This document shows positions 7,288-18,100 of a DNA stretch of 64,000 nucleotides, piece by piece. This stretch comes from Brucella cytisi (GTDB taxonomy: Bacteria; Pseudomonadota; Alphaproteobacteria; Rhizobiales; Rhizobiaceae). The first letter of the stretch is position 1. Each line of letters opens with the position of its first letter. Made by a program: the position numbers and the translations under genes. The notes below the pieces were generated by a model. That model searched no databases. It was not told the origin of the DNA and saw nothing but the letters and a program-made list of their open reading frames with translations. The DNA lies in NCBI GenBank assembly GCA_012103075.1, contig JAAVLQ010000002.1, positions 389,001 to 453,000 of the forward strand, written 5' to 3'.

Positions 7288-8355
7288 GTGACGAAACGGC
7301 GGGAAGAACGAACAAGGGAAGAGCAGCCTTTGGAAAGTATTGAGCGCGCGATCAGGAATGCATTTGCCAAGGCGGATGCGCACAATCCGGCGACCCGCCA
7401 GCGAATCTATGAATCCGCTTGGGGTGCGCATGAGCGCGCTCTTGCGGCAAATACTGCACTTAGCGACGTGCAGAAAGAACAGCGCCGCCAGAAGCTGAAG
7501 GACGCGATCTCGCACATCGAACAGGAATTCAAGACCGGTGGTAACAATACTGAGCGTCGCGACCCATCACTAGATGCTCCGCACAGGGAAGATCCGATCC
7601 TTGGCGGCAGGACGGAAGAGGCATCGCCTGCACTCGATACCGGTGATATCCGTGCGACCTCGCGGCAGAAGAAGCGCAGCAATGCCGATCTCGGTTATGA
7701 GGGCGGAGTTTCGCGTAAGGACCGCAGGAAAAAGAAACGCCATTCACCTTTCTACAGTTATGGCATTCCGGCGCTCGTGCTCTCTGTTGCTGTTTTCATC
7801 GGTTATTCGCTCTATAACAGCTTTGTCGATTTGAGCCGTGGACCAGCGAACAATCCGCTGCATAGCGATGGCAGTATTGCGCCTTTGAAAGAAGGCGAAG
7901 AGCCCCGCGGATTGAAATGGATCACGATTTTCCAGCCGTCCGAGGCGACACGCATGTCCGTCAAGGGACGTGCGACGGCGGAAATCAGGCAGGAAGGCAC
8001 ACGTAGTTTCGCGCGTGTACAATCTTCCGGTGCTGAAGATACGGTCACATTCGATGTGGGCGAAGGCATTTTGAACCAGCTGGAAGGCAAGAAGGCGACC
8101 TTCGATATAGTGGCACGCGCTGACGATGGCAAAACGACCCAGATGTCGGTCAACTGCGATTTTGGCGGTCTTGGCGATTGTGGACGCAGACGCTACGACG
8201 TACGCGATTCCGTGAGCGATTTCCTTTTCGATATGGATATTCCATCTGGTCAGAAGGCAGGTCGCGCAGGCACGATCACGGTCAACTCGGATTTGAGCGG
8301 TTCCGGCAAGCCAGTCAACATCTACGAAATCCGTGTTTCGACGGCGGCTGAATAA
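7288..8355 (+). CDS. Single-span membrane protein of unknown function
   Basis: A 355-residue intact protein starting at GTG 7288 (TTGAGG a few bases upstream). The N-terminal 150 residues are charged and coil-prone (IERAIRNAFAKADAHNPATR, QKEQRRQKLKDAISHIEQEF). A run of Lys/Arg (RKDRRKKKRH) is followed by one membrane helix (IPALVLSVAVFIGYSLYNSF). The rest is a beta-rich periplasmic domain (SEATRMSVKGRATAEIRQEG, with a possible disulphide in NCDFGGLGDCGRR) resembling a carbohydrate-binding or jelly-roll fold. Topology is therefore N-in, C-out. I do not recognise a characterised family. Its stop abuts the convergent ligase stop. Confidence 0.7.
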   Translation: MTKRREERTREEQPLESIERAIRNAFAKADAHNPATRQRIYESAWGAHERALAANTALSDVQKEQRRQKLKDAISHIEQEFKTGGNNTERRDPSLDAPHREDPILGGRTEEASPALDTGDIRATSRQKKRSNADLGYEGGVSRKDRRKKKRHSPFYSYGIPALVLSVAVFIGYSLYNSFVDLSRGPANNPLHSDGSIAPLKEGEEPRGLKWITIFQPSEATRMSVKGRATAEIRQEGTRSFARVQSSGAEDTVTFDVGEGILNQLEGKKATFDIVARADDGKTTQMSVNCDFGGLGDCGRRRYDVRDSVSDFLFDMDIPSGQKAGRAGTITVNSDLSGSGKPVNIYEIRVSTAAE

Positions 8356-9977
8356 TTAGCTCAGCAGCTTTTCCAGTGTTTCAAGCCGGTCCGCTTCGCG
8401 GGGCGGCTTGTCCCAGCGAATCCGCGAGAAACGCGGAAAGCGCATGGCGACGCCGGATTTATGGCGCGTGGAGCGGTTGAGACCCTCGAAAGCCACCTCC
8501 ACCACAAGGCCGTGATCAGGCTCGGCACGCACGGACCGAACCGGCCCAAAGCGCTCGGTGGTGTTCTCGCGCACAAACTTGTCCAGCAGCTTCAGTTCTT
8601 CGTCCGTAAAGCCAAAATAGGCTTTGCCAACCGGCACCAGCACGGGCTCATCTTCCGGCCCCGTCCAGACGGCAAAGGTAAAGTCTGAATAATAGCTGGA
8701 GCGCTTGCCGTGCCCACGCTGGGCATAGACGATCACGGCATCGACGGTGAAAGGGTCGCGCTTCCATTTGAACCAAGGCCCTTTCGGGCGTCCGGGCAGA
8801 TATGTGCTGTCGTGGTGCTTTTAGCATCACCCCTTCGATGACGGGATGGGGTGGATTGGCGCGAAACTGCGCCAGTTCCTGAAAGTCAGCGAAAGGCAGC
8901 ACCGGCGAAAGATCGAACCGGCGGGGGTCGAGCTTGCCGACGAATTTTTGCAGGCGGGCACGGCGCTCGGAAAAGGGCAGGGCGCGCAGGTCTTCTCCGG
9001 TCTGCTGGTTCCCTTCCTGCAACAGATCATAGGCCCGCACGAAAGCCGGATAGTCGCGTAACTGCTTCGCGCTCACGATCTTGCGGTTCAGTCTTTGCTG
9101 GAGATCGGAAAACGTAGCAGTTTCTATGCCGGTTTCGCCATGATGACCGACGAGCAGTTCGCCGTCGATGGCACCTTCGAAATCCATAGTCTCCAGAATG
9201 TCCGGGAATGCGCCGGAAATATCGTCACCGGTGCGTGAATAGAGACGGCGCACGCCGTCTTCCGAGACGGCCTGCACCCGAATACCGTCCCATTTCCACT
9301 CGGCGCTGTAAGCGGATGCATCGAGCAAGGGGATTTCAGCTTCATCAAGCGCCGTCGCCAGCATGACGGGGCGAAACGGTGCGGCTGCGGTGGCAGCAGG
9401 TTTTTCGCCTCTGCCTTCCAGCCGGGCGAAAAGCGCCTCATAGGGCGGTGATTGGCCGTGCCAGAGTTCCTCGATTTCCACGACGTTGACGCCGCCGAAA
9501 TCAGCAAGGGCTTGTTTGGCCGGGCGGGCTGAAACCCCGACGCGCAGACCGCCGGTAACGAGCTTTAACAGCGCGTAGCGTTCAGAAATGCCGAGCAGGT
9601 CGAGCCATCCCGCCACGAGCATCGGACTTTCGCGGCGCGAAGCATTCTGTAATTCGTGCACCACGATCCCAAGTGGCAGATTTGCGCCGGGCGCGGTTTC
9701 GCTCGAACCGGGCCAGATAAGCGAAATAGTTTCGGCGAGGTCTCCCACATAATCATAGGAATAGGCAAAGAGTGTGGGATCGGTGCGCTCGGTTATCAGC
9801 GCCCTCAACATGGCTGGTTTTCACGCTTTGCAGTTCGAGATCGCGCGTGATTGCCGCCAATGCCAGACCGCGGTCCGGGTCGGGCGTGGCACGGAAATAG
9901 TCAACAAGCAGCCGAAGCTTGCCGTTGCGCTGCGGTGTCAGAACCAGTCGGTCAAGCAGTTCAGCGAAAGCACGCAT
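8356..9977 (-). CDS. Ligase-cluster ATP-dependent DNA ligase (PP_1105/TIGR04120 type), frameshifted
   Basis: Seals DNA nicks using ATP; members of this family are named cisplatin-damage-response ligases. The start is ATG 9977 (MRAFAELLDRLVLTPQRNGK), overlapping the exonuclease stop (TGATG). The N-terminal DNA-binding domain is followed by the adenylation motif EWKWDGIRVQ (catalytic Lys in KWDG), then YSRTGDDISGAFPDI, AIDGELLV and VIEGVMLK, and an OB-fold end (IVYAQRGHGKRSSYYSDFTF). Frame breaks occur near 9810 and in an A run near 8820; repair gives about 540 residues. It sits with the exonuclease (same strand) and the divergent helicase and phosphoesterase. Confidence 0.9.
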
Positions 9978-10990
9978 CAATCACCCTCATCTTCATAACC
10001 GACGAGATGCAACGGTTTTGCTGGTATGTTCTGCAGCTCGCACCAGCGAACAAGCGCTTCCTCGCGTCCATGCGTGACCCACACTTCGGCGGCTGCAATT
10101 TCCGTAATTGTTGCCGTCAGTTCATCCCAGTCGCAATGGTCGGAAATGATGAGTGGCAGTTCAACGCCCTGTTGCTTGGCGCGCTGGCGGATACGCATCC
10201 AACCGGAGGCAAAAGCGGAAATGGGATCGGGAAAACGCCGTGCCCAGCGGTCGGAAAAGGCAGATGGCGGACCGACGATGATCTTGCCTGCAAAATCCGG
10301 CTGCGCCTCGTCTCGTTCCAGCGTTGCCGGTTCAAGCGGACCGAGATTGATGCCTTGTGCCCGGTAATAATCGCAGATCTTTTCCAGTGCCCCGTGAATA
10401 TAGATCGGTTCCGAGTAGCCAGCATTGCGTATGAGTTTGATAACCCGCTGTGCCTTTCCCAGTGAGTAGGCACCGACAAGATGTGCGCGTTCAGGAAATT
10501 GCCGGATTGATTTGAGAAGCGTCGCGATCTCGTGTGACGCATCGGGGTGACGAAATACCGGCAGTGCAAAAGTTGCTTCGGTGATGAATACATCACAGGC
10601 GACAGGTTCAAACGGCGCGCAGGTTGGATCGGCTGCGCGCTTGTAATCGCCGGAAACGACAATGCGGGTTCCGTTCTTTTCTACCGCGATCTGGGCGGAG
10701 CCGAGCACATGGCCTGCGCCATGAAAACTGACCCGTACACCGTTAATCGTCAAGGTTTCGCCGAGGTCTATCGCTTGAGTGGTTCGGGCAAAGTTCGCGC
10801 CATAGCGCAGCGCCATGATGTCAAGCGTCTCGGGCGTTGCCAATACATGGGTGTGGCCGGAGCGGGCATGATCGGAATGTCCGTGGGTGATGAGCGCGCG
10901 TTCCACCGGGCGCACGGGGTCGATATAGAAATCGCCCGGCGGGCAATAAAGACCTTTAGGAGAGGAGCAGAGAAGCTGGTTGAAACGCAT
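9977..10990 (-). CDS. Ligase-associated DNA exonuclease (metallo-beta-lactamase fold)
   Basis: A 337-residue protein of the TIGR04122 family, intact. I chose ATG 10990 (MRFNQLLCSSPKGLYCPPGD) because the conserved protein begins here; the longer frame upstream runs into the helicase promoter region. The metallo-beta-lactamase motif THGHSDHARSGH is near residue 43, with further metal ligands in FHGAGHVLGSAQI, VSGDYKR and SDHCDWDEL. It belongs to the SNM1/CPSF-like nucleases and is predicted to process DNA ends for the neighbouring ligase, whose start overlaps its stop. Confidence 0.88.
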   Translation of the reverse strand: MRFNQLLCSSPKGLYCPPGDFYIDPVRPVERALITHGHSDHARSGHTHVLATPETLDIMALRYGANFARTTQAIDLGETLTINGVRVSFHGAGHVLGSAQIAVEKNGTRIVVSGDYKRAADPTCAPFEPVACDVFITEATFALPVFRHPDASHEIATLLKSIRQFPERAHLVGAYSLGKAQRVIKLIRNAGYSEPIYIHGALEKICDYYRAQGINLGPLEPATLERDEAQPDFAGKIIVGPPSAFSDRWARRFPDPISAFASGWMRIRQRAKQQGVELPLIISDHCDWDELTATITEIAAAEVWVTHGREEALVRWCELQNIPAKPLHLVGYEDEGD

Positions 10991-11112
10991 GGTTTGAAGA
11001 TAGTTCACGAAGTTCGTCCCGAAAAGAGAGGGAGCTTGCGTCTGCTGACAAAATGAGAACAAAAGTGAACAAAAACCTTGGCGGCTTGCCTCGCTGCGAT
11101 TAGATTGACGGC

Positions 11113-13627
11113 GTGACACTGAACCTGAAACCCGCCGCCGCATCTGCCGCTTTTCCCTTTGCCGGACCGTTTTCTCGAATGGTTTGCGGCCAAGGGCTGG
11201 TCGCCGCGCGCGCATCAGCTTGAGCTTCTGGCCCGTGCCGAACAGGGACAGTCCACGCTTCTGATCGCACCCACCGGGGCGGGTAAAACGCTGGCCGGGT
11301 TTCTGCCTGCATTGGTGGATCTGGAACGAAATGGCCGTAAAAAGCCGGGTATGGCGAAGCGCGGTGTTTATACGCTCTATATTTCACCCTTGAAAGCGCT
11401 TGCCGTCGATATTCATCGCAATCTGACGGTGCCGGTCGAGGAAATGGGTCTCGACATCACCATCGAGACCCGGACCGGCGACACGCCTGCGCACAAACGC
11501 CAGCGGCAGAAGCTCGCGCCGCCGGATATTCTGCTGACCACGCCAGAGCAGCTTGCGCTGTTGATCGCATCCAAAGGTTCGGAACAGTTCTTCAAGGGCC
11601 TGCGCTATGTGGTGCTGGACGAATTGCACTCGCTGGTGATTTCCAAGCGCGGGCATTTGCTGGCGCTGGGGCTGGCGCGGTTGCGCCGCCTGCAACCGCA
11701 ATTGCAGACCATCGGCCTTTCCGCCACGGTGGCGGAGCCCGATGAACTGCGCCGCTGGCTGGTTGAACAGGACGGCACCGGGCCGATGGCCGGACTTGTG
11801 ACGGTCGATGGCGGAGCCAAGCCGGAAATCACCATTCTCGATTCCGACGAGCGGGTGCCATGGTCAGGCCATTCGTCACGCTATGCCATTCCTGACATCT
11901 ACGAGGCGATCCGCCAGCACCGCACGACGCTTTTATTCGTCAATACGCGTAGTCAGGCGGAGATGCTGTTTCAGGAGCTGTGGCGGGTCAACGAGGACAC
12001 GCTGCCCATTGCGCTGCATCACGGTTCGCTCGATGCCAGCCAGCGCCGCAAGGTCGAGCAGGCCATGGCCGCCAACACATTGCGGGCAGTGGTCGCGACT
12101 TCGACGCTTGATCTGGGGATCGACTGGGGTGATGTCGATCTAGTCATTCATGTCGGCGCACCGAAGGGGCCAGCCGCCTCGCGCAGCGTATCGGTCGTGC
12201 CAATCACCGCATGGACGAGCCAAGCCGGGCCATTCTCGTGCCCGCCAACCGCTTCGAGGTGATGGAGTGTCGTGCCGCACTTGATGCCAATTATCTGGGC
12301 GCGCAGGATACGCCACCCTTGATCGATGGGGCGCTGGATGTGCTGGCGCAACATGTGCTCGGCATGGCCTGTGCCGAGCCTTTCAACGCCGATCAGCTTT
12401 ATCGTGAAGTGCAGAGCGCTGCACCCTATTCGAACCTTCCGCGAGACACGTTCGACCGCATTCTTGATTTTGTGGCGACCGGCGGCTACGCGCTCAAGAC
12501 CTATGAGCGGTTTGCGAAAATCCGCAAGACGGTGGATGGTACTTGGCGGGTGTCTAATCCGCGCATTGCGCAGCAATATCGGCTCAACATCGGCACGATT
12601 GTCGAAGCGCCGGAGCTCAATGTCCGGCTTACTCGTGGCGGCAAGGGCGGAAATGCGCGCGGCGGACGTGTTCTTGGTCGCATCGAGGAATATTTCCTTG
12701 AAACGCTGACCGCTGGCGACACATTCCTGTTTGCCGGAAAGGTGCTGCGGTTTGAAGGTATCCGTGAGAACGAATGTATCGCCTCCAATGCTGCCGGGCA
12801 GGATGCCAAGATTCCTGTCTATGCAGGCGGCAAGTTTCCGCTTTCCACCTATCTTGCCGCGCAGGTGCGCGCCATGCTTGCCGACCGCACGCGCTGGCAG
12901 TTTTACCGGAACAGGTGCGGGAATGGCTGGAAGTGCAGCAGTGGAAATCCGTGCTGCCTGCAACGGACGAGCTGTTGATCGAAACCTTTCCGCGCGGCAA
13001 TCGCTTCTACATGGTCGCCTATCCGTTCGAGGGCAGGCTGGCACATCAGACGCTCGGCATGTTGCTGACGCGCCGTCTGGAACGCATGGGTGCGCATCCG
13101 CTTGGCTTTGTCGCGACCGATTATTCGCTGGGGCTTTGGGGCCTCAAGGATATGGGCGCGCTGATCGGTACGGGAAAGCTTAATCTCACCCGACTGTTCG
13201 ACGAGGATATGCTGGGGACGATCTCGAAGCCCCGCTCGATGAAAGCTACCTTTTGAAACGCACTTTCCGCAATTGCGCCGTGATTTCAGGGCTTATCGAG
13301 CGTCGTCATCCGGGACAGGAGAAAACAGGCCGTCAGGTTACGGTTTCCACTGACCTGATCTATGACGTGCTGCGGACCCACGAGCCCGACCATATATTGC
13401 TGCAGGCGACGCGCGCGGATGCCGCGACGGGGCTGCTTGATATCAAGCGTCTTGGCGACATGCTGGCGCGCGTGAAAGGTCATCTGCTGCACAAGCCGCT
13501 CGACAGGATTTCACCGCTAGCGCTGCCTGTGATGCTCGAAATCGGGCGCGAGCGTGTGGCGGGTGAGGGTGATGAAATGCTGCTTGAAGAGGCCGCAGAC
13601 GATCTGATTAGAGAGGCGATGCAATGA
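11113..13627 (+). CDS. Ligase-associated DEXH-box helicase, frameshifted
   Basis: A superfamily 2 helicase of the TIGR04121 family, about 830 residues (Lhr-like). Visible motifs: LLIAPTGAGKTLAGFLP (Walker A), LYISPLKALAVDI, RTGDTPAHKRQRQ, LLTTPEQLALLI, LDELHSLV (DEXH), IGLSATV, LLFVNTRSQAEM, RAVVATSTLDLGIDWG and QRIGRANHR. The C-terminal half carries the WYL-free Lhr core (DTFDRILDFVATGGYAL; GWRPHALAVLPEQVREW region). The start is probably GTG 11113. Frame breaks lie in a T run near 11157, near 12170, in the T run 12901-12904 and in the G run 13214-13217. Each is repaired by a single base and the frames are coding throughout, so decay is unlikely. The phosphoesterase gene overlaps the end. 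Confidence 0.88.
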
Positions 13628-14339
13628 AGACTGCGGTATGGGGCAACGGAGAGGCCTACAGTCTGGCCCATGCGGAAGTTCGTGGCGTTGCGGCTGTGTG
13701 CGATCCATCCGGTGCACTGTTCCTGCCCGACCTGCATATGCTCATCGTTTCCGATCTGCATCTGGAAAAGGTTCATCCTTAGCCCGGCGCGGCCAGCTCA
13801 TCCCGCCTTATGACACAGCAGCGACGCTCGACATGCTGGCGCTGGCCACCGCGCGCTATCAGCCGCGAACCGTCATCAGCCTTGGCGACAGTTTTCACGA
13901 TGCAACCGCCAGCGAGCGTCTGCCGTCGCTTTATGCAATACGGCTGAAATCGCTTATGGAGCATCGGGACTGGTTCTGGATCACTGGCAATCATGATCCG
14001 GGTCGCCCGGTAGACCTGCCGGGCGATTGTGTGGAGGAACTGGCGGTCGGGCCGCTTACCTTCCGGCATGAACCATCGCGCAAGGCCGGGCAGGGCGAGA
14101 TTGCAGGCCATCTTCATCCGGCGGCCCGCATCGTGCGACGTGGGCGGTCAGTACGCCGCCCCTGTTTTGTAAGCGACGGGGAAAGGCTCATCATGCCTGC
14201 TTTCGGAGCCTATACGGGTGCGCTGAATATTCTGGATCGCGCTTTCCGAGGGCTGTTCGCTGACGAGACCCTGCGCGCCTATATGCTGGGACAGGGTAAG
14301 GTTTACCCGATTGCGCGCGGTGCGCTTTACGGGGGTTAA
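13624..14339 (+). CDS. pdeM: Ligase-associated metallophosphoesterase PdeM-like, frameshifted
   Basis: Calcineurin-like phosphoesterase of the TIGR04123 family, about 237 residues, predicted nuclease or phosphatase acting with the ligase cluster. It starts at ATG 13624 (MKTAVWGNGEAYSLAHAEVR), overlapping the helicase stop. Metal-binding motifs are in order: VSDLHLEKG, SLGDSFHDA, WITGNHDPG and IAGHLHPAARI. One G is missing near 13770: the sequence reads LEKVHP-stop, and adding G gives LEKGSSLARRGQL in the downstream frame. The four adjacent genes form a known but little-studied repair module. Confidence 0.87.
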
Positions 14340-15160
14340 TCCCTGCGGAACAGAATGCGTCCGAACCAGCCGGTGAAGACGGCAAGGAAAACGGCAAAAG
14401 GCCGTAGAAAAAGCTGTTCTGGTGGGCGGCGTTGTAGATACTCTGTTCAAAACCAGCCTTGACGATTTCCAGACTGGCATTGGCTTCACGCAAAAAAAAC
14501 ACCGTTGCGGAACAGAAGCGCCCGAGCCTTGTGGCGCCCGACCGGCACATTGGCGGGCAGGTTCAATGTGGCGCGAAACAAGGTGCGGGAAATGAACTCC
14601 ACGCCCCCGATGCGCTGCGTATAGAGGCCCCGGCGGATTTTCATTTCGCGCAGTTCGTTGCCGAATGTCGGGATATTGCCCGACAGGCTACCCGGATCTT
14701 CCGGGACGAGATAGAAGTTGCGTACGCCCACCGAAAGTTGTCGGTAGATTTTCTCTTCGGTAATGTCCTGCAGATTGCGGGTGGATGCCAGCGAATAGGA
14801 GAGCGGCACGCCCATGAAGGTTTCCGAATCCGAATTCACCCAGACACCGAGATAACGGTCCTTCTTGCGCACCACGAGATCGCGCGAGGGGCCTTGTAGC
14901 ACGACGATGATATCGTAACGGCCTTGTCGTTGGATCATCGGGTCGGCATTGTCGAGCGCGCCGAATATGGTGAGGTCCGTTCCGCCGAAACTCGATGTGA
15001 TGGCAATGGTTTCGGTTGAAAGTCCGATTTCGATGGTTTCATCCGCAGGGTTCTGCAATTGCGGAACCGTGTTGCCGTTGCCGCTGGAATCGACCTGCGC
15101 CAGTGCGCTTCCCGTCATTAGAAGGAACATCAATGCGGAGGAAAGCGTAAGGCTCCGCAT
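14336..15160 (-). CDS. TIGR02186 family periplasmic/membrane protein, frameshifted
   Basis: Signal peptide at ATG 15160 (MRSLTLSSALMFLLMTGSAL), a beta-rich periplasmic region (EIGLSTETIAITSSFGGTDL, YDIIVVLQGPSRDLVVRKKD, SYSLASTRNLQDITEEKI) and a C-terminal membrane helix (FFYGL-FAVFLAVFTGWFGRI). The family is restricted to alphaproteobacteria and almost always lies beside a TauE/SafE exporter, as here, where the exporter's stop is two bases before this start. Function is unknown; a partner role in anion export is inferred from linkage. Breaks in the A run at 14492-14499 and near 14397 are repaired by one base each. The stop overlaps that of the convergent phosphoesterase gene. Confidence 0.82.
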
Positions 15161-15161
15161 G

Positions 15162-16082
15162 TCAGATATCCGCAATCGAAATGGAAAACAGATTGTCGGG
15201 CCGCACGAACAGGCCAAAGGCGAGGCGCAGGCCAACGGCAAGCACGAGAAGCGCCAGCAAAAGGCGCAACTGTTCGCCGCGCAATTTTTGGCCCGCGCGT
15301 GCGCCGTATTGCGCGCCGATAACGCCGCCAACCATCAGCAGGAAAGCAAGCACGATGTCGATGGACTGGTTGGTCGTTGCCTGCAGGACGGTCGTGACTG
15401 CGGTCACAAAGGTGATCTGAAACAGCGAGGTTCCGACAACCACGTTTGTCGGAACATGCAGCAGATAGATGAGCGCCGGAACCATAATGAAACCGCCGCC
15501 GACACCCATCACCGATGACAGAAGGCCGATGAAGAAACCGATGCCGAGAACCGGAATGATGCTGACATAGATGGTGGAGGCGCGAAACCGCATCTTGAAT
15601 GGCAGGCGGTGTATCCACGTATGCTGGCCGGACCGCCGCACAGCACCTGCTTGTCCCTTCTTCACACGGCGCAAGGCGCGCAGGCTTTCCACCAGCATCA
15701 GACCGCCGACAGTACCGAGAAAGAAGACGTAGAGGATGGAAACGATCAGGTCCAACTGGCCGAGATCGCGCAGCCACGAGAACACGAAGATACCGACGAG
15801 GGAACCCAATACACCACCCGCCACGAGAAACAGGCCGAGCTTGATATCGAGCGTGCGACGTTTGAAATGCGCCAGTGCGCCGGAAACCGAAGAGGCGATA
15901 ACCTGATTGGCACCGGTGGCGACCGCGATTGCAGGTGGAATGTTATAAAAGATCAGAAGCGGCGTGATCAGAAAGCCGCCGCCGACGCCGAACAGTCCGG
16001 AGAGAAAACCCACGGCGGCGCCCATGCCGAGAAGAACCAGCATGTTGACCGATAATTCCGCAATGGGAAGATAAATACCCAA
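15162..16082 (-). CDS. TauE/SafE-family (TSUP) anion exporter
   Basis: A 306-residue integral membrane protein, intact, with about eight hydrophobic helices. The family hallmark glycine-rich loops occur twice: GFLSGLFGVGGGFLITPLLI near residue 25 and GLLSSVMGVGGGFIMVPALI near residue 185, each followed by a helix beginning with small residues. TSUP proteins export sulfite, sulfoacetate or related anions; the substrate here is not visible. It is co-transcribed with the TIGR02186 gene downstream. Confidence 0.9.
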   Translation of the reverse strand: MGIYLPIAELSVNMLVLLGMGAAVGFLSGLFGVGGGFLITPLLIFYNIPPAIAVATGANQVIASSVSGALAHFKRRTLDIKLGLFLVAGGVLGSLVGIFVFSWLRDLGQLDLIVSILYVFFLGTVGGLMLVESLRALRRVKKGQAGAVRRSGQHTWIHRLPFKMRFRASTIYVSIIPVLGIGFFIGLLSSVMGVGGGFIMVPALIYLLHVPTNVVVGTSLFQITFVTAVTTVLQATTNQSIDIVLAFLLMVGGVIGAQYGARAGQKLRGEQLRLLLALLVLAVGLRLAFGLFVRPDNLFSISIADI

Positions 16083-16472
16083 TTCCGAACCCGGCTTTCA
16101 CGAACGCATGACACACAGCTGCTTGCGGTCGCGCTTCTCCGCAAGATGTTTCACTCTACTAAAACATCTCCGGCAAAATTATGAAACTGTTCTGCGTGCG
16201 GAAATGCATGAAAACAAGTAGTTAGGCTTAACTCCACACGTGAGTTTCAGCCTGACCACTCCTCATAATGTCTTGCTCTGTCGCCATCGCGAAGTCAAAC
16301 GCCGATTGCTGATAAAGTTATCTCGCGAAACTCTATTCGAGGAAAAATGCTGGGTGTTGTTTAAGAACAACAAAAAGAGCCTTGAAGAGAGCTTAAAACA
16401 GTCATTGTTGGTATAATCCCATAGAATATATAGGAAATACATTAGCGCAATCTGGCCACGATGCACTGTCGA
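16083..16472. other. Intergenic stretch, no gene seen
   Basis: About 390 bases upstream of the TSUP gene. AT-rich segments near 16310-16450 may hold promoter elements, but nothing clear was found. The short open frames here show no family resemblance. Confidence 0.4.
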
Positions 16473-16922
16473 TCAGTCGGTAGCGTTCTGTCGGTTGCTG
16501 ATGACGATATTGATATCTTCTTTCGGCGTGATGATGGAATGGCCAGACGATGGGTAAAACTGTGCACGGATCGAAATGTTGTCGGACATTTTACTGTCGG
16601 TCAGGCTGCCGTTCTTTATGATATAAAGATAGGGATTGGTCAGGTTTACGCTGAAGTTTCCAGCAAAGCGGCTGCTGGACTTGAAGCCAAAGCAGTTCAT
16701 GCTTTCGGCATAGTAGTTGCCATTCATGACATTCCATTCTTCCATAGGGCTGGACCGTGTGAGACAGGTCTTTTGCCGTCTGGTGTGGTGAAATTCGCAT
16801 TGAACGACACGCCTATGAAGATGTTCTTCAGCTCGAAACTGCCGGATAGGACTTTGAAAATGGATTTGTACGGATGAATATCCTCGGCAGGGATAAGTTG
16901 CTTGTCGCCAGAGGAAATCTCA

Positions 16923-17855
16923 GAGCCTGAATCATAATGAACGTAACGATATCAGGCTCTTGCGATCCTTCGGGTGAGGAAGCGGATATTTGCGATGTAG
17001 ATCCACGCTTCAGAGGAAGCGATGGTTTTCTCGAAGTCCTTGGTCAGTCTGCGACACCGTCCCAGCCATGCAAATGTGCGTTCGACAACCCATCGACGCG
17101 GGGAGTAGTTGGAAACCTTCAGCGCGATCAGACCGCTTGACGATTTCCAGTGTAAACTTCCCGACCTTTTCCAGCCTGCCTTTGAGCTTTGGTCCTGCGT
17201 ATCCGCCGTCAGCAAAGATATGCCGCAACCACGGCCAACGTTTGAGAATGGTTTTCAAGACATCCGGCGCGCCGTCTCTGTCCTGAATGCCCGCAGAATG
17301 GATCACGAGACCAACCATCAGGCCGAGAGTATCAACCACAATATGACGTTTGCGACCGTTGATCTTCTTCCCCGCATCAAAACCTCGTATTCCGCCGCTT
17401 TCCGTGGTTTTCACCGACTGGCTATCGATCACACCAGCCGTGGGGCTGGGCTGCTTGTCGGCCTGTTCACGCGCAATCATCACAAGTGTGTTGTTGATGG
17501 TCCGCAGCATGCCATCATCTCTCCAGCGGTAGAAATATTTCTGCACCGTGGAGAATGGTGGGAATTCAGTAGGCAAAAGCCGCCACGCACCGCCCGAAGA
17601 AGCTATATAAAGAAGCGCGTTCACCACTTCTCGCAGGTTTGTCTTTCGAGGGCGACCGAGATGTCGTGGCAAAGGCATCAGCGGTTCGAGCACAGACCAT
17701 TCCGCATCCGTTAAATCGCTTGCATAACGCGAATTGCGACGCTCATACTGTCGGCGAGCGGTTTCAGTCCGTGCCATCGTGATCTCCATCGTATGTCAGA
17801 AATCCGATTGAATCATAACCTGCTGAAATCGCTCAACCCTTTTTGGTACAGGCTC
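16923..17855 (-). mobile_element. IS5-family (IS427-type) insertion sequence, 933 bp
   Basis: The ends share the inverted repeat GAGCCTG (16923-16929) / CAGGCTC (17849-17855) and are flanked by a 3-base direct repeat TCA (16920-16922 and 17856-17858). The length and one leftward transposase gene fit the IS427 group. The element splits a host gene whose reading frame is restored by its removal. Confidence 0.85.
16952..17777 (-). CDS. IS5/IS427-type transposase, frameshifted
   Basis: It begins at ATG 17777 ([20 protein letters not shown]), followed by the DUF4096-type N-terminal domain ([37 protein letters not shown]). The DDE domain follows: D in [16 protein letters not shown] in [15 protein letters not shown] in [20 protein letters not shown]. 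The last part ([12 protein letters not shown] to the stop at 16952) is in a different frame from about 17130. One base restores about 275 residues. The element could therefore be active if the shift is a sequencing artefact. Confidence 0.85.
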
Positions 17856-18054
17856 TCAAAGTCGATCGCATCTCCCCGAAGTTTTTGATGTCCTTGTCGA
17901 GCGCGAGGGGAATCTTCGCGATGATCCCGTTTTCCATGTCGTTGTTTACGTGCAAGAGCATCGTCTATCCCCTCGTTGATAGGGCTTAGATAATAAGGCT
18001 CAACGAGTCGATTCAACCTGTCACTTCTTTCAGACACTTGTGGCCAAACGAAAA

Positions 18055-18073
18055 AGGGCAGCCTGTGCTGCCC
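18055..18073 (-). terminator. Terminator of the PodJ-like gene
   Basis: Stem GGGCAGC (18056-18062) / GCTGCCC (18067-18073); read on the minus strand it is followed by TTTTT (18051-18055). It lies about 27 bases past the stop at 18101. Confidence 0.75.
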
Positions 18074-18100
18074 TCGAAAAATCAAAATTACTTCAATGCG

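Larger units (their letters stand above)
16473..17961 (-). pseudogene. Unknown gene interrupted by IS5-family element
   Basis: Removing the IS (16923-17855) and one copy of its TCA duplication rejoins GDAIDFE (upstream side) with ISSGDKQLIPAEDIHPYKSI (downstream side) in the same frame. The reconstructed protein starts at ATG 17961 (GAGGGG site; MLLHVNNDMENGIIAKIPLA), and continues through FKVLSGSFELKNIFIGVSFN, MNGNYYAESMNCFGFKSSSR and FAGNFSVNLTNPYLYIIKNG to a stop at 16473, about 184 residues. Two one-base breaks (a G run near 17880 and near 16757) also occur. No family is recognised; it has no signal peptide and no membrane helix. The insertion should inactivate it. Confidence 0.55.
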
